64,000 nt of DNA from Caloranaerobacter sp. TR13 (GCF_001316435.1 NZ_JXLL01000001.1:310001-374000); one strand, 5' to 3'; shown: positions 1 through 8,344, numbered from the stretch's first letter. Made by a program: numbers and translations. Notes: a model not told the origin generated them from the letters alone.

Positions 1-1
1 A

Positions 2-340
2 TTTACTTTTGATAGTGCACATAAACTAGAAGATTATGATGGAGAATGTAAATATTTACACGGTCATACTTATAAGCTTGAAATTACAATAAGAGGAGAA
101 ATTGATAACAGGGGTATTGTAATTGATTTTAATGATTTAAAGGATATAGTAAAAGAGAGAGTTATTAATGTACTAGATCACAAATATTTAAATGAAGTAT
201 TTGATTTTAATCCAACTTGTGAAAATATTTTACTTTGGATATTTAACGAAATCGATAATGCAATAAAAAATGATAAATGTTGCCTTAAAAAGGTTGTGCT
301 CTGGGAGACACCAACAAGCTATGCAACTTTAGAAAGGTAG
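2..340 (+). CDS. queD: 6-carboxytetrahydropterin synthase QueD (5' truncated by window edge)
   Basis: Makes 6-carboxy-5,6,7,8-tetrahydropterin from dihydroneopterin triphosphate, the first dedicated step to preQ0 and queuosine. The open frame enters from the left edge and stops at TAG 338-340, so only the last 112 residues are visible and the N-terminus lies outside. Visible family marks are the zinc histidine in SAHKL, the catalytic Cys plus zinc pair in CKYLHGH, the LDHKYLN segment and the PTCEN motif near the C-terminus. It is followed after 6 bases by queE and then queC, so the three form one operon. Identity is secure from motifs and context. Confidence 0.93.
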   Translation, partial: FTFDSAHKLEDYDGECKYLHGHTYKLEITIRGEIDNRGIVIDFNDLKDIVKERVINVLDHKYLNEVFDFNPTCENILLWIFNEIDNAIKNDKCCLKKVVLWETPTSYATLER

Positions 341-346
341 TTGTAT

Positions 347-979
347 ATGTTAAGAGTAAATGAGATATTTTTAAGTATACAAGGAGAAGGTATTTCAACT
401 GGGTTGCCTACTATTTTTATAAGGTTAACTGGATGTAACTTAAGATGCAGCTATTGTGATACAATTTATTCATATAATTATGGTAATCTTATGACTATTG
501 AGCAAATAGTTGATAAAATTAAAAATTTTGATTATAAAAGAATATGTATAACTGGTGGAGAACCTTTGTTACAAAAGGATATTATAAAGTTATTAGAAAA
601 ATTAGCTGATTATGAAGTAAATATAGAAACAAACGGTTCAGTAGATATAAGTAAATATAAGCTTATTAAGAAACATAGATTTACTATGGATATTAAAACT
701 CCAACATCAAATGAACATAAGAAAATGAAATTGAACAATTTTAACTACCTAAGAGATAATGATGAGATAAAGTTTGTAATAGGGACTTGGGAGGACTACA
801 ATTGGTGTAAAGAAATTATAAAAAAATACTATAAAAAAGGTATTATTACATTTTCACCAATCTATAATATGATTGAACCAAAAGAAATTGTAAGCTGGAT
901 ATTACAAGACAGATTAGATGTTAGGTTTCAACTTCAATTACACAAAATCATATGGAACCCAGACGAAAGAGGAGTATAG
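347..979 (+). CDS. queE: 7-carboxy-7-deazaguanine synthase QueE (radical SAM)
   Basis: Radical SAM enzyme converting 6-carboxytetrahydropterin to 7-carboxy-7-deazaguanine. The N-terminus [11 protein letters not shown] is the QueE signature and [11 protein letters not shown] carries the CxxxCxxC triad that binds the 4Fe-4S cluster. ITGGEPL is the glycine-rich SAM-binding stretch and the C-terminus ends in the typical QLHKIIW-PDERGV form. About 210 residues, normal for the family. ATG 347 is preferred over the in-frame TTG at 341 because the GAAAGG site at 333-338 is better spaced. It lies between queD and queC, as expected for the pathway. Confidence 0.95.
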   Translation: MLRVNEIFLSIQGEGISTGLPTIFIRLTGCNLRCSYCDTIYSYNYGNLMTIEQIVDKIKNFDYKRICITGGEPLLQKDIIKLLEKLADYEVNIETNGSVDISKYKLIKKHRFTMDIKTPTSNEHKKMKLNNFNYLRDNDEIKFVIGTWEDYNWCKEIIKKYYKKGIITFSPIYNMIEPKEIVSWILQDRLDVRFQLQLHKIIWNPDERGV

Positions 980-998
980 GAATAAGGAGGATGTGAAT

Positions 999-1658
999 AT
1001 GAAAAAAGCAGTTATTTTGCTTTCAGGAGGTTTAGACAGTACTACTTGTATGGGAATTGCTCAGAAAGAAGGGTATGAATTATATCCTATTTCTTTTGAC
1101 TACAGACAAAGACATAGAAGAGAATTAGAAGCTGCAAAAAAGATAGCAGAGTATTATAATGTGAAAGAACACAAGATTATTTCATTAGATAATGTAGGTG
1201 GTAGTGCGCTTACAGATAAAAATATAGATGTACCTGAATATAAAGGGGATGGAGAAATTCCAGTTACTTATGTACCAGCTAGAAACATTTTGTTTTTGAG
1301 TTATGCTTTAGGTTATGCAGAAGTAATTGGTGCAGAAGCAATTTTTATAGGTGTGAGTTCTGTTGATTATAGTGGATACCCTGATTGTAGGCCAGAATTT
1401 ATAAAGGCTTTTCAAAATGTAGTTGATGTTGGTACAGCTGCAGGAGTTAAAGGTAAATCAATAAAGATAGTTGCTCCTCTTATAAATTTATCAAAAGCAG
1501 AAACAATAAAAATTGGTACAAAGTATGGTGTGCCGTATCATTTAACAACTAGTTGTTATAATGGAAAAGAAAAAGCATGTGGGGTATGTGATAGCTGTGT
1601 GTTGAGGCTAAAAGGTTTTGAAGAAGCTGGAATAGAAGACCCAATAGAATATATGTAG
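999..1658 (+). CDS. queC: 7-cyano-7-deazaguanine synthase QueC
   Basis: ATP-dependent enzyme converting 7-carboxy-7-deazaguanine to preQ0. The PP-loop [10 protein letters not shown] lies near residues 8-17 and the C-terminal zinc site is the cysteine cluster [15 protein letters not shown]. 219 residues, the usual length. The open frame extends upstream to 918 inside queE, but ATG 999 with the AAGGAGG site at 984-990 is the clear start. Last gene of the queDEC operon. A later gene in this window, queT at 20.6 kb, encodes a candidate queuosine-precursor importer. Confidence 0.96.
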   Translation: MKKAVILLSGGLDSTTCMGIAQKEGYELYPISFDYRQRHRRELEAAKKIAEYYNVKEHKIISLDNVGGSALTDKNIDVPEYKGDGEIPVTYVPARNILFLSYALGYAEVIGAEAIFIGVSSVDYSGYPDCRPEFIKAFQNVVDVGTAAGVKGKSIKIVAPLINLSKAETIKIGTKYGVPYHLTTSCYNGKEKACGVCDSCVLRLKGFEEAGIEDPIEYM

Positions 1659-1709
1659 TATTAATTAAAAGTAATTATAAACTTTATTATTATTTAAAAT
1701 ATATTAAAT

Positions 1710-1738
1710 AACAACTGTACCTCTTTCATCATATATTG
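1710..1738 (+). promoter_or_regulatory. Candidate SigK/SigE-type promoter inside a terminator
   Basis: AACA at 1710-1713 fits the SigK -35 form mACm. After 16 bases, CATATATTG at 1730-1738 fits the -10 form CATAnnnTA with one mismatch. A start about 7 bases downstream (near 1745) would fall inside the loop of the hairpin at 1719-1761, downstream of its 5' arm. Matched by eye only; AT-rich DNA gives chance matches. Confidence 0.4.
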
Positions 1739-1766
1739 AATTATATAAAGATGAAAGGGGTTTTTT
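1719..1766 (+). terminator. Rho-independent terminator after queC, overlapping the next gene's ribosome site
   Basis: CCTCTTTCATC at 1720-1730 pairs with GATGAAAGGGG at 1750-1760 (one G-U), plus A1719-T1761, followed by six T (1761-1766). The 3' arm contains the GAAAGGGG Shine-Dalgarno of the epimerase whose ATG is at 1769, so a folded transcript both terminates and hides that site. Confidence 0.8.
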
Positions 1767-1768
1767 AT

Positions 1769-2719
1769 ATGATTTTAGTTACAGGTGCAGCAGGTTTTAT
1801 AGGTAGCAATTTATGTGAGTTATTATTAGAAAAAGGATATAAGGTTATAGGTATCGATAATTTTTACAACAATTATGAAAGATGGATTAAAGAATATAAT
1901 TTAAAATATTGCCTAGGAAATCCAAATTTTGTTTTTTTAGAATATAATATTTTAGAGCCAAATATAGTCAAACTTATAGAAGGTCTAAAAATTGACTGTA
2001 TTATACATCTTGCTGATATACCAGGTGTAACTACATGTAGTGAAGTAAATTTTGACGAATATATAAAATATAACATTACTGCGACACAAAGAATGCTAGA
2101 TGCAATTAAAAATAAAGGAGTTAAAAAATTAATCTATGCTTCCTCTTCAACAGTATATGGAGATAATGATACATTACCAATGTCAGAATTACACAATCCA
2201 AAACCTATTTCTTTATATGGTGTTACTAAACTAGCAGGAGAGACTTTATGCCATTATTATGGTAAAGTATATGATATTGATGTATCTATATTAAGGTTTT
2301 TTACAGTTTATGGGCCTAGACAAAGACCTGATATGGCATTTCATAATTTTATTAAAAAAATTATAAAGGAAGAAGAAATTTGTATATATGGAGATGGAGA
2401 ACAGAGACGCGATTTTATTTATGTAGAGGATATTTGCGAAATAATACTAAATTTACTAGATCTAAATTTAAAAAATGAGATAATAAATGTTGGTGGTGGA
2501 GTCACTTTAAGTGTAAATGAATCTATTAAAGTTATTGAGAAGCTACTCAACAAAAAGGCTATAGTTAAATATATTGAGCCTATAATAGAAGAGCAGATTA
2601 TTACTTATGCTTCAGTTGAGAAATTAAAAGATATTATTACGTTAGATAAAAGAACAGGTATATATGAGGGTTTGAAAAAGGAAATAAGTTATATTAAAAG
2701 TTTGTATAACTTAACTTAA
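1769..2719 (+). CDS. NAD-dependent sugar-nucleotide epimerase/dehydratase (extended SDR)
   Basis: Extended short-chain dehydrogenase acting on a nucleotide sugar, of the UDP-glucose 4-epimerase / dTDP-glucose dehydratase type. The Rossmann motif TGAAGFIG is at residues 5-12, SSSTVYG near 125-131, and the catalytic YGVTK (Y150, K154) follows. RFFTVYGPRQRPDMA is typical of the substrate-binding region. 316 residues. ATG 1769 is chosen over ATG 1736 because it has the GAAAGGGG site and aligns with the family N-terminus. The next gene contains the C-terminal half of a glucose-1-phosphate thymidylyltransferase, so both may be remnants of one polysaccharide (perhaps spore-coat) cluster. The exact substrate cannot be read from sequence. 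Confidence 0.85.
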   Translation: MILVTGAAGFIGSNLCELLLEKGYKVIGIDNFYNNYERWIKEYNLKYCLGNPNFVFLEYNILEPNIVKLIEGLKIDCIIHLADIPGVTTCSEVNFDEYIKYNITATQRMLDAIKNKGVKKLIYASSSTVYGDNDTLPMSELHNPKPISLYGVTKLAGETLCHYYGKVYDIDVSILRFFTVYGPRQRPDMAFHNFIKKIIKEEEICIYGDGEQRRDFIYVEDICEIILNLLDLNLKNEIINVGGGVTLSVNESIKVIEKLLNKKAIVKYIEPIIEEQIITYASVEKLKDIITLDKRTGIYEGLKKEISYIKSLYNLT

Positions 2720-2731
2720 AAAAATAAAGAT

Positions 2732-2760
2732 AATGTTATATACTATTAATATATAACATT
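2732..2760. repeat. AT-rich inverted repeat after the epimerase gene
   Basis: AATGTTATAT (2732-2741) and ATATAACATT (2751-2760) form a 10-bp stem with a 9-base loop. No T-run follows, so terminator activity is doubtful. The rest of 2720-2879 shows only AT-rich sequence and the AGGGGTG ribosome site of the next gene. Confidence 0.45.
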
Positions 2761-2879
2761 ATTAGACGCTAATTAAGTGGGGAAATGTATAAATATGTAT
2801 TTTAAAGGAATTTTTTTAATTCATTTTAAATTGGAAATTTCAATATAATATTTTGATAAAAAATTAGGGGTGTGGTAGT

Positions 2880-4049
2880 TTGGATTTATTTACTTTAAAT
2901 GCAGAAAACTCGTTAAAAAAGCAAAGTCCCCTTGCAGAGAGAATGAGGCCAAAAACTTTAGAAGAATTTATTGGACAAGAACATATTGTTGGAAAGGGAA
3001 GATTATTGTATAGAGCTATTCAAGCTGATAAGTTAACTTCTCTAATTTTACATGGTCCACCAGGTACTGGTAAAACAACTCTTGCAAGAATCATAGCAAA
3101 CACAACTAAATTACATTTTGAACAGCTTAACGCAGTGACTTCAGGTATTAAAGATATAAGAGAAATAATCGAAATTTCAAAAGAAAGGTTAGGTTTTTAT
3201 AATAAAAGAACAATTCTATTTATTGATGAGATACATAGATTTAATAAATCACAACAAGATGCATTATTACCGTATGTTGAAAATGGGACAATTATTCTAA
3301 TAGGTGCTACTACAGAAAATCCATACTTTGAAGTTAATAAAGCTTTAATATCTAGATCTATGGTATTTAAACTAGAACCATTAACAAAAGAGCAAATTAA
3401 AATTATTTTATTAAGGGCTTTAAAAGATAAAGAAATTGGTATAATCAAAGTTATAGGTGACAAAATAATAGAGATTAAAGAAAAACCTAAAAGAGCGATA
3501 AGCAATATGGCAGTAACAGGCGTATATTTATTTGACAAAAGTATTTTTAAAGCTTGTAGAAATATAAAACCATCTAAAAGAGGAGAATATGAGATAACTG
3601 ATGCTATAATGTATCTTATAGATAATGGGTATAAGGTAACGTTTAATGAAACAAAAAAATGGTGGATGGATTTAGGTACACCTGATGATATTTTTAAGGC
3701 TAATAAATATCTTTTGAACAAAATTAATACAGCTATTGAAGGCAATATGGATGATACTTGTAAAATATATGGTAAAGTTAAAATCGGTAGAAATACAAAA
3801 TTAATAAATTCTTATATTAAAGGACCTGTTTTTATTGGAAAAAACTCTTTTATAAGTAATTGTATAATAGAGCCATATACTATAATCGGTGACAATGTAA
3901 ATATAAAAAATATTAAAGTAGAGGAATCATCTATTTACAGTACAGTTTTTTTAAAAAATAGTAAAATTCATATTGTTAAAAGTATAGTTATTGATAATAC
4001 AGTGTATTATAAAACTAAGAATAATAAATTCAATCATTATTCTATTTAA
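2880..4049 (+). CDS. Chimera: RarA/MgsA AAA+ N-terminal half fused to glucose-1-phosphate thymidylyltransferase C-terminal half
   Basis: Residues 1 to about 185 match RarA (Mgs1-type replication-associated ATPase): Walker A GPPGTGKT at 59-66, Walker B ILFIDE at 112-117, sensor-1 GATTEN at 142-147 and an arginine finger at R159. The sequence then switches abruptly after LLRALKDKE (about nt 3435) to the second half of an RmlA-type nucleotidyltransferase (IIEIKEKP, GVYLF, RGEYEITDAI, WWMDLGTPDD) and ends in hexapeptide left-handed beta-helix repeats. The RarA sensor-2 and tetramerisation region and the RmlA N-terminal nucleotide-binding motif are both missing. 389 residues against about 440 for RarA. 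TTG start with AGGGGTG at 2866-2872. In related Clostridia rarA normally sits directly upstream of rrf2, as this half does. Loss of function is likely; an assembly join is possible. Confidence 0.85.
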   Translation: MDLFTLNAENSLKKQSPLAERMRPKTLEEFIGQEHIVGKGRLLYRAIQADKLTSLILHGPPGTGKTTLARIIANTTKLHFEQLNAVTSGIKDIREIIEISKERLGFYNKRTILFIDEIHRFNKSQQDALLPYVENGTIILIGATTENPYFEVNKALISRSMVFKLEPLTKEQIKIILLRALKDKEIGIIKVIGDKIIEIKEKPKRAISNMAVTGVYLFDKSIFKACRNIKPSKRGEYEITDAIMYLIDNGYKVTFNETKKWWMDLGTPDDIFKANKYLLNKINTAIEGNMDDTCKIYGKVKIGRNTKLINSYIKGPVFIGKNSFISNCIIEPYTIIGDNVNIKNIKVEESSIYSTVFLKNSKIHIVKSIVIDNTVYYKTKNNKFNHYSI

Positions 4050-4062
4050 TACTTATGTTATT

Positions 4063-4090
4063 TAAGGGATGATAGTCCCTTATTATTTTT
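4063..4090 (+). terminator. Terminator after the chimeric gene
   Basis: TAAGGGA (4063-4069) pairs with TCCCTTA (4076-4082) around a 6-base loop and is followed by TTATTTTTG. Confidence 0.6.
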
Positions 4091-4118
4091 GTTACGTTTT
4101 TTTTAAAATATTTGAATG

Positions 4119-4147
4119 TTGACAGATTTAGTAGGTTATAATATACT
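4119..4147 (+). promoter_or_regulatory. SigA-type promoter of the rrf2-nifS-nifU operon
   Basis: TTGACA at 4119-4124, a 17-base spacer, then TATACT at 4142-4147. A second TATAAT at 4137 is spaced too closely. A start near 4154 would place the palindrome at 4156-4180 just inside the transcript. Confidence 0.75.
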
Positions 4148-4155
4148 TAATATAG

Positions 4156-4180
4156 AATTCCAAGTGGTTCACTAGGGATT
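4156..4180. promoter_or_regulatory. Palindromic operator candidate for the Rrf2/IscR regulator
   Basis: A 25-base imperfect palindrome centred at 4168, with left half AATTCCAAGTG and right half CACTAGGGATT (the complement of AATCCCTAGTG). It sits directly downstream of the promoter and ends 16 bases before the rrf2 start. Rrf2/IscR proteins bind as dimers and commonly repress their own operons, so autoregulation is a reasonable inference. Confidence 0.55.
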
Positions 4181-4196
4181 ATAAAGAGGTGATAAT

Positions 4197-4646
4197 ATGA
4201 AGTTGTCTACAAAAGGAAGATACGGTTTAAAAGCAATGTTTGAATTAGCAAAAAGATATGGAGAAGGTCCGATTCCCCTGAAAAGTATTGCTGATAGCCA
4301 GGATATATCAGAGAATTATTTGGAACAGCTTATTTCTGTTTTAAAAAAGGAAGGTATTGTAAACAGTGTACGTGGGGCACAGGGAGGATATTTTTTGGCT
4401 TACCCTCCTAAGGATATAACAGTTGGTAGAATTTTAAGAGCTTTAGAAGGCAATTTGGCTCCTACTGATTGTGTTATTAAAGATGAAGCTTTTAAATGTG
4501 ATAAGGAGGACTTTTGCGTAACAAAAACTATTTGGATTAAGATAAGAGACAGTATAAATGATGTAATTGATTCAGTAACTTTACAAGATATGGTTGATGA
4601 GCATTATAAAATGAATAAAAACAATGGTTATATGTATTATATATAA
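4197..4646 (+). CDS. iscR: Rrf2-family Fe-S regulator, IscR-like
   Basis: Winged-helix Rrf2 regulator. MKLSTKGRYGLKAM is the family N-terminus and the helix-turn-helix lies in about residues 25-60 (ISENYLEQLI, VRGAQGGYFL). Three cysteines at C92, C101 and C107 match in number and place the 2Fe-2S ligands of IscR, unlike CymR-type members that lack them. 149 residues. Directly upstream of nifS and nifU, so it likely senses Fe-S status and controls its own operon through the palindrome at 4156-4180. Confidence 0.88.
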   Translation: MKLSTKGRYGLKAMFELAKRYGEGPIPLKSIADSQDISENYLEQLISVLKKEGIVNSVRGAQGGYFLAYPPKDITVGRILRALEGNLAPTDCVIKDEAFKCDKEDFCVTKTIWIKIRDSINDVIDSVTLQDMVDEHYKMNKNNGYMYYI

Positions 4647-4730
4647 TAGACTCTGCAATTTAAATAAATTGTATAAGATACATTTTGTTGAAATAAAAAG
4701 AAATTTATCTGTTGTATAGGAGGTTTTCTT

Positions 4731-5909
4731 ATGAAGAAATATGTATATATGGATTATGCTGCTACAACTCCTGTTAAAAAGGAAGTTTTAGAAGAGATGA
4801 TACCATATTTCACAGAAAAATATGGTAATCCATCAAGTATATACAGAATAGGCAGAGAATCTAGAGCAGCAATTGACGAAGCTAGAGAGAAGGTTGCTAA
4901 AATAATAGGTGCTAAATCTAAAGAGATTTATTTTACAAGTGGAGGTTCAGAATCTGACAACTGGGCTATTAAAGGGGTTGCCTTTGCAAATAGAGATAAA
5001 GGTAATCATATTATAACTAGCAAGATTGAACATCATGCTGTATTACATGCTTGTGAATATTTGGAAAAACATGGTTTTGAGGTTACTTATTTAGATGTAG
5101 ACGAATTTGGTATAGTTGATTTAGAGCAGCTTAGAAATGCAATAACTGATAAAACTATTTTAATTACAATTATGTTTGCTAATAATGAGATTGGAACCAT
5201 ACAGCCTATTCAAGAAATTGGTAAAATAGCAAGAGAAAAAGGCATTTATTTTCACACTGATGCAGTTCAAGCTATAGGTAATATTGAGATTGATGTTAAT
5301 GAGCTTAATATAGATTTACTTTCTATGTCAGCACATAAATTCTATGGCCCTAAGGGTGTTGGTGTATTATATATCAGAGAAGGTGTCAAAATTCATCCTT
5401 ATGTACATGGTGGTGCTCAAGAAAAAAATAGAAGAGCTGGAACCGAAAATGTTGCAGGAATAGTAGGACTAGCAAAAGCATTGGAGTTAGCCTATGAAAA
5501 TTTGGAGGAGCATAATAAAAAGTTAATTTATTTAAGAAATAAACTTATCAAAGAAGTTACTAGTAAAATTGATTATATAAGATTAAATGGACACCCAGAA
5601 AAAAGACTACCAGGAAATGTGAATTTCTCCATAGAATTTATAGAAGGTGAAGCTTTGCTATTAAGTTTAGATATGATGGGAATAGCTGCATCTAGTGGAT
5701 CTGCGTGTACTTCAGGTTCTCTTGACCCATCACATGTATTACTTGCAATAGGATTGCCTCATGAAATAGCGCATGGTTCATTGAGATTTTCACTAGGAGA
5801 TTTTAATACAGAAGAAGATGTGGACTATGTAGTTGAGAATTTAGTTAAGATTGTAGAAAGATTAAGAGAAATGTCACCATTGTATGAGAGTGTAAGGGAG
5901 GTTAAATAA
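4731..5909 (+). CDS. nifS: Cysteine desulfurase NifS/IscS
   Basis: PLP enzyme that removes sulfur from cysteine as an enzyme-bound persulfide for Fe-S assembly and tRNA thiolation. MDYAATTPV is the N-terminal signature, SAHKFYGPKG carries the PLP lysine K203 and SSGSACTSGS the active cysteine C326. 392 residues. ATG 4731 has GGAGG at 4720-4724. Its stop codon overlaps the nifU start by one base, so the two proteins are made together. The downstream mnmA needs the same sulfur donor. Confidence 0.96.
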   Translation: MKKYVYMDYAATTPVKKEVLEEMIPYFTEKYGNPSSIYRIGRESRAAIDEAREKVAKIIGAKSKEIYFTSGGSESDNWAIKGVAFANRDKGNHIITSKIEHHAVLHACEYLEKHGFEVTYLDVDEFGIVDLEQLRNAITDKTILITIMFANNEIGTIQPIQEIGKIAREKGIYFHTDAVQAIGNIEIDVNELNIDLLSMSAHKFYGPKGVGVLYIREGVKIHPYVHGGAQEKNRRAGTENVAGIVGLAKALELAYENLEEHNKKLIYLRNKLIKEVTSKIDYIRLNGHPEKRLPGNVNFSIEFIEGEALLLSLDMMGIAASSGSACTSGSLDPSHVLLAIGLPHEIAHGSLRFSLGDFNTEEDVDYVVENLVKIVERLREMSPLYESVREVK

Positions 5910-6331
5910 TGTATTCAGAAAAGGTTATGGATCATTTTATGAATCCTAGGAATGTAGGTGAAATTGAAGATGCAGACGGCGTTGGTCAAGTAGGGAACCC
6001 TAAATGTGGAGATATAATGAAAATATATTTAAAAATAGAAGATGGTATTATAGTAGACGTTAAGTTTAAAACATTTGGATGTGGTTCTGCAATTGCTTCT
6101 TCAAGTATGGCTACTGAATTGATAAAAGGAAAAAGTGTTGAGGAAGCTGTTAAATTGACAAATAAAGCTGTAGCTGAGGCTTTAGATGGACTTCCTCCAG
6201 TTAAAATGCATTGCTCAGTTTTGGCAGAGCAAGCAATTAAATCAGCTCTACTAGATTACGCTAAGAAAAATAATATTGTAATAGAGGGTTTGGAAGATTT
6301 CAATCCTGATGAAGACCCACATGGACACTAA
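5909..6331 (+). CDS. nifU: Fe-S cluster scaffold NifU/IscU
   Basis: Scaffold on which NifS-derived sulfur and iron are built into clusters. The three ligand cysteines are C33 (NPKCGD), C58 (FGCGSA) and C102 (MHCSVLAEQ), with the conserved aspartate D35. 140 residues, corresponding to the IscU-like domain only; the C-terminal Nfu-type domain of long NifU is absent. Starts at the last base of the nifS stop and ends before a strong terminator. No hscA/hscB or ferredoxin gene follows, which is usual for Clostridia. Confidence 0.95.
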   Translation: MYSEKVMDHFMNPRNVGEIEDADGVGQVGNPKCGDIMKIYLKIEDGIIVDVKFKTFGCGSAIASSSMATELIKGKSVEEAVKLTNKAVAEALDGLPPVKMHCSVLAEQAIKSALLDYAKKNNIVIEGLEDFNPDEDPHGH

Positions 6332-6335
6332 AAAG

Positions 6336-6362
6336 AAGCTACTGATAAACAGTAGCTTTTTT
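6336..6362 (+). terminator. Terminator of the rrf2-nifS-nifU operon
   Basis: AAGCTACTG (6336-6344) pairs perfectly with CAGTAGCTT (6350-6358) around a 5-base loop, with a T-run to 6362. Confidence 0.9.
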
Positions 6363-6376
6363 CAAAGTTAAATGAT

Positions 6377-6405
6377 TTGTATACTTTAAAAAATTGATGT
6401 AAAAT
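6377..6405 (+). promoter_or_regulatory. Probable SigA promoter for mnmA
   Basis: TTGTAT (6377-6382), 17-base spacer, TAAAAT (6400-6405), 38 bases before the mnmA ATG and just downstream of a terminator. Confidence 0.5.
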
Positions 6406-6443
6406 ATATTATTAATAAAATAGAAGATAGATAGAGGTGGATT

Positions 6444-7538
6444 ATGGAAAAAAAGAAAGTTGTAATAGGAATGAGTGGTGGTGTTGATAGTTCAGTTGCA
6501 GCATTTTTACTAAAAGAAATGGGTTATGAAGTAATAGGAGTTACAATGCAGATTTGGCAAGAAAAAGATCCTTATGTTATGGAAAAAGAAGGTGGATGTT
6601 GTTCACTTTCAGCAGTTGAAGATGCTAGAAGAGTTGCTAATTATTTAGGTATACCTTACTATGTTATGAATTTTAAAGACGTTTTTAAAGAAAAAGTTAT
6701 AAATTATTTTATAGATGAATATGGAAAAGGTAGAACACCAAATCCTTGTATAGCTTGCAACAGATTTGTTAAATTTGAAGAATTATTAAGAAGAGCTAAA
6801 TCGCTTGGTGCAGACTATGTTGCAACTGGTCACTATGCTAAAATTGTATATGATCAGGAAATAGGTAGGTACTTATTAAAACGATCTGAAGCAGTAAGTA
6901 AAGATCAAACTTATGTATTATATAATTTAACACAGGAACAATTAAAACATATACTAATGCCATTAGGTAATATTGGCAACAAAGAAGAAGTTAGAAAAAT
7001 AGCAAGAGAATTAGGCTTAATTGTGGCAGAAAAGCCAGAAAGTCAAGAAATATGTTTTATTGAGGATAATGATTATGGTAAGTTTATAAAAGAAAATGCT
7101 GAATATAAAATTAAGCCTGGATATTTCGTAGATACAGATGGAAATATTTTAGGAAAACATAAAGGAATAACTAACTACACAATTGGACAAAGAAAAGGTT
7201 TAGGTTTAGCACTTGGGAAACCAGTCTATGTTGTACACATTGATCCTGAAAAAAATATAGTAGTTGTTGGTGATGCAGAAAAAGTTTTTGGTACTGAACT
7301 TATTGCGAATGATTTAAATTTTATACCATTTGAAAAACTTACAAAACCACTAAAAGTTAAGGCTAAAATTCGATATACTGCAAAAGAAACAGATGCTACT
7401 ATATATCCTATCGATGAAGATAAAGTTAAAGTTGTGTTTGATGCACCTGTAAGAGCAATAACTCCAGGGCAATCAGTTGTATTTTATGATGGTGATATTG
7501 TCGTTGGTGGTGGAACAATTTTGAAGAAAATATTATAA
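6444..7538 (+). CDS. mnmA: tRNA 2-thiouridylase MnmA
   Basis: Adds sulfur at position 2 of U34 in tRNA-Lys, -Glu and -Gln using ATP and a persulfide relayed from a cysteine desulfurase. The PP-loop SGGVDSS is at residues 11-17. The catalytic cysteine pair is C102 (in NPCIAC) and C204 (in QEICFI), matching E. coli C102 and C199. 364 residues, standard. Start ATG 6444 has AGAGGTGG upstream. Placed beside nifS, its likely sulfur source. Confidence 0.96.
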   Translation: MEKKKVVIGMSGGVDSSVAAFLLKEMGYEVIGVTMQIWQEKDPYVMEKEGGCCSLSAVEDARRVANYLGIPYYVMNFKDVFKEKVINYFIDEYGKGRTPNPCIACNRFVKFEELLRRAKSLGADYVATGHYAKIVYDQEIGRYLLKRSEAVSKDQTYVLYNLTQEQLKHILMPLGNIGNKEEVRKIARELGLIVAEKPESQEICFIEDNDYGKFIKENAEYKIKPGYFVDTDGNILGKHKGITNYTIGQRKGLGLALGKPVYVVHIDPEKNIVVVGDAEKVFGTELIANDLNFIPFEKLTKPLKVKAKIRYTAKETDATIYPIDEDKVKVVFDAPVRAITPGQSVVFYDGDIVVGGGTILKKIL

Positions 7539-7595
7539 ATTATTTGTGGAATAATAATTATATAAGAAATAAATTTATAAAGTGAGGTCTTTTTA

Positions 7596-8135
7596 GTGAA
7601 AAAAGCCAGTGAATTTATTGGGTTACCTGTAATGAGTAAAGTTTCTGGAAAAAAAATAGCTGTTATAAAAGACTTGGTTTTTTCAAGAAACAAGTTTAGA
7701 ATTCTGGCTTTAATGACACATGAAGGTAGTGTTTTTAAAGAAGCGAAAATAATAAAATATAAAAATATAATAAGTGTTGGAAAAGACGCTATTATAGTCA
7801 ATAAAGAAAATGTTATTGAATCTGCAGCAAATATACCTGAGATTTTTGAATTAATAAAAGAAAGGAAAAAAATAATAGGTGAGGATGTAATAACAGAAGC
7901 AGGAGAAAATATAGGGATAATAAAAGATATAATAATAGACGAAGATAATGGAAAAGTATTAGGGTTTATTTTATCGGATGGTTTAATTCAGGATATTATG
8001 GATGGTAGAAATGTACTACCTTATATCTATGGTATTACATTTGGTAAAGATGCCTTAATGATTTCAAATGAAATTAAAACAGAGTTTGATAAAAACAAGG
8101 AGTATTTCAAAAAACTGCTAGAATTAGAACAGTAA
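7596..8135 (+). CDS. PRC-barrel domain protein
   Basis: 179 residues containing two PRC-barrel-like repeats: about 5-70 (GLPVMSKVSGKKIAVIKDLVF) and about 85-150 (GEDVITEAGENIGIIKDIII). PRC barrels are small beta domains found in ribosome-maturation factor RimM and in photosynthetic reaction centres, and stand-alone proteins of this kind are common in Firmicutes with no agreed function. GTG start with GTGAGGT at 7582-7588. Followed by a small YtxH-like gene, then a terminator, so the two may form a short operon behind mnmA. Confidence 0.75.
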   Translation: MKKASEFIGLPVMSKVSGKKIAVIKDLVFSRNKFRILALMTHEGSVFKEAKIIKYKNIISVGKDAIIVNKENVIESAANIPEIFELIKERKKIIGEDVITEAGENIGIIKDIIIDEDNGKVLGFILSDGLIQDIMDGRNVLPYIYGITFGKDALMISNEIKTEFDKNKEYFKKLLELEQ

Positions 8136-8180
8136 AAGAGTAATAAACTAACTATAAACACAGTTAAAGGAGTGTGTAAA

Positions 8181-8342
8181 ATGAAAGGTAGATTTGTGAA
8201 AGGAGTTATCACTGGCAGTATAATTGGTGCTACAGCAGGAATGTATGCTGCAAGTAAAATGACTCCTAGACAAAGAAAGAGACTAATGAAAACAGGTAAA
8301 AAAATGCTTTTTAACATGATGGATAATATGGGATGGTTTTAA
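8181..8342 (+). CDS. Small YtxH-like protein
   Basis: 53 residues: a basic start (MKGRFVKG), one hydrophobic glycine/alanine-rich segment (GVITGSIIGATAGMYAASK) and a basic tail rich in Lys and Arg. This resembles the short YtxH-type proteins with one glycine-zipper membrane segment. ATG 8181 is preceded by AAGGAGTG at 8166-8173. It lies between the PRC-barrel gene and a terminator. Function unknown. Confidence 0.7.
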   Translation: MKGRFVKGVITGSIIGATAGMYAASKMTPRQRKRLMKTGKKMLFNMMDNMGWF

Positions 8343-8344
8343 AT

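Noticed and set aside
2732-2760. AT-rich hairpin as a terminator of the epimerase gene
   Set aside because: The stem is all weak pairs and no T-run follows; kept only as an inverted repeat.
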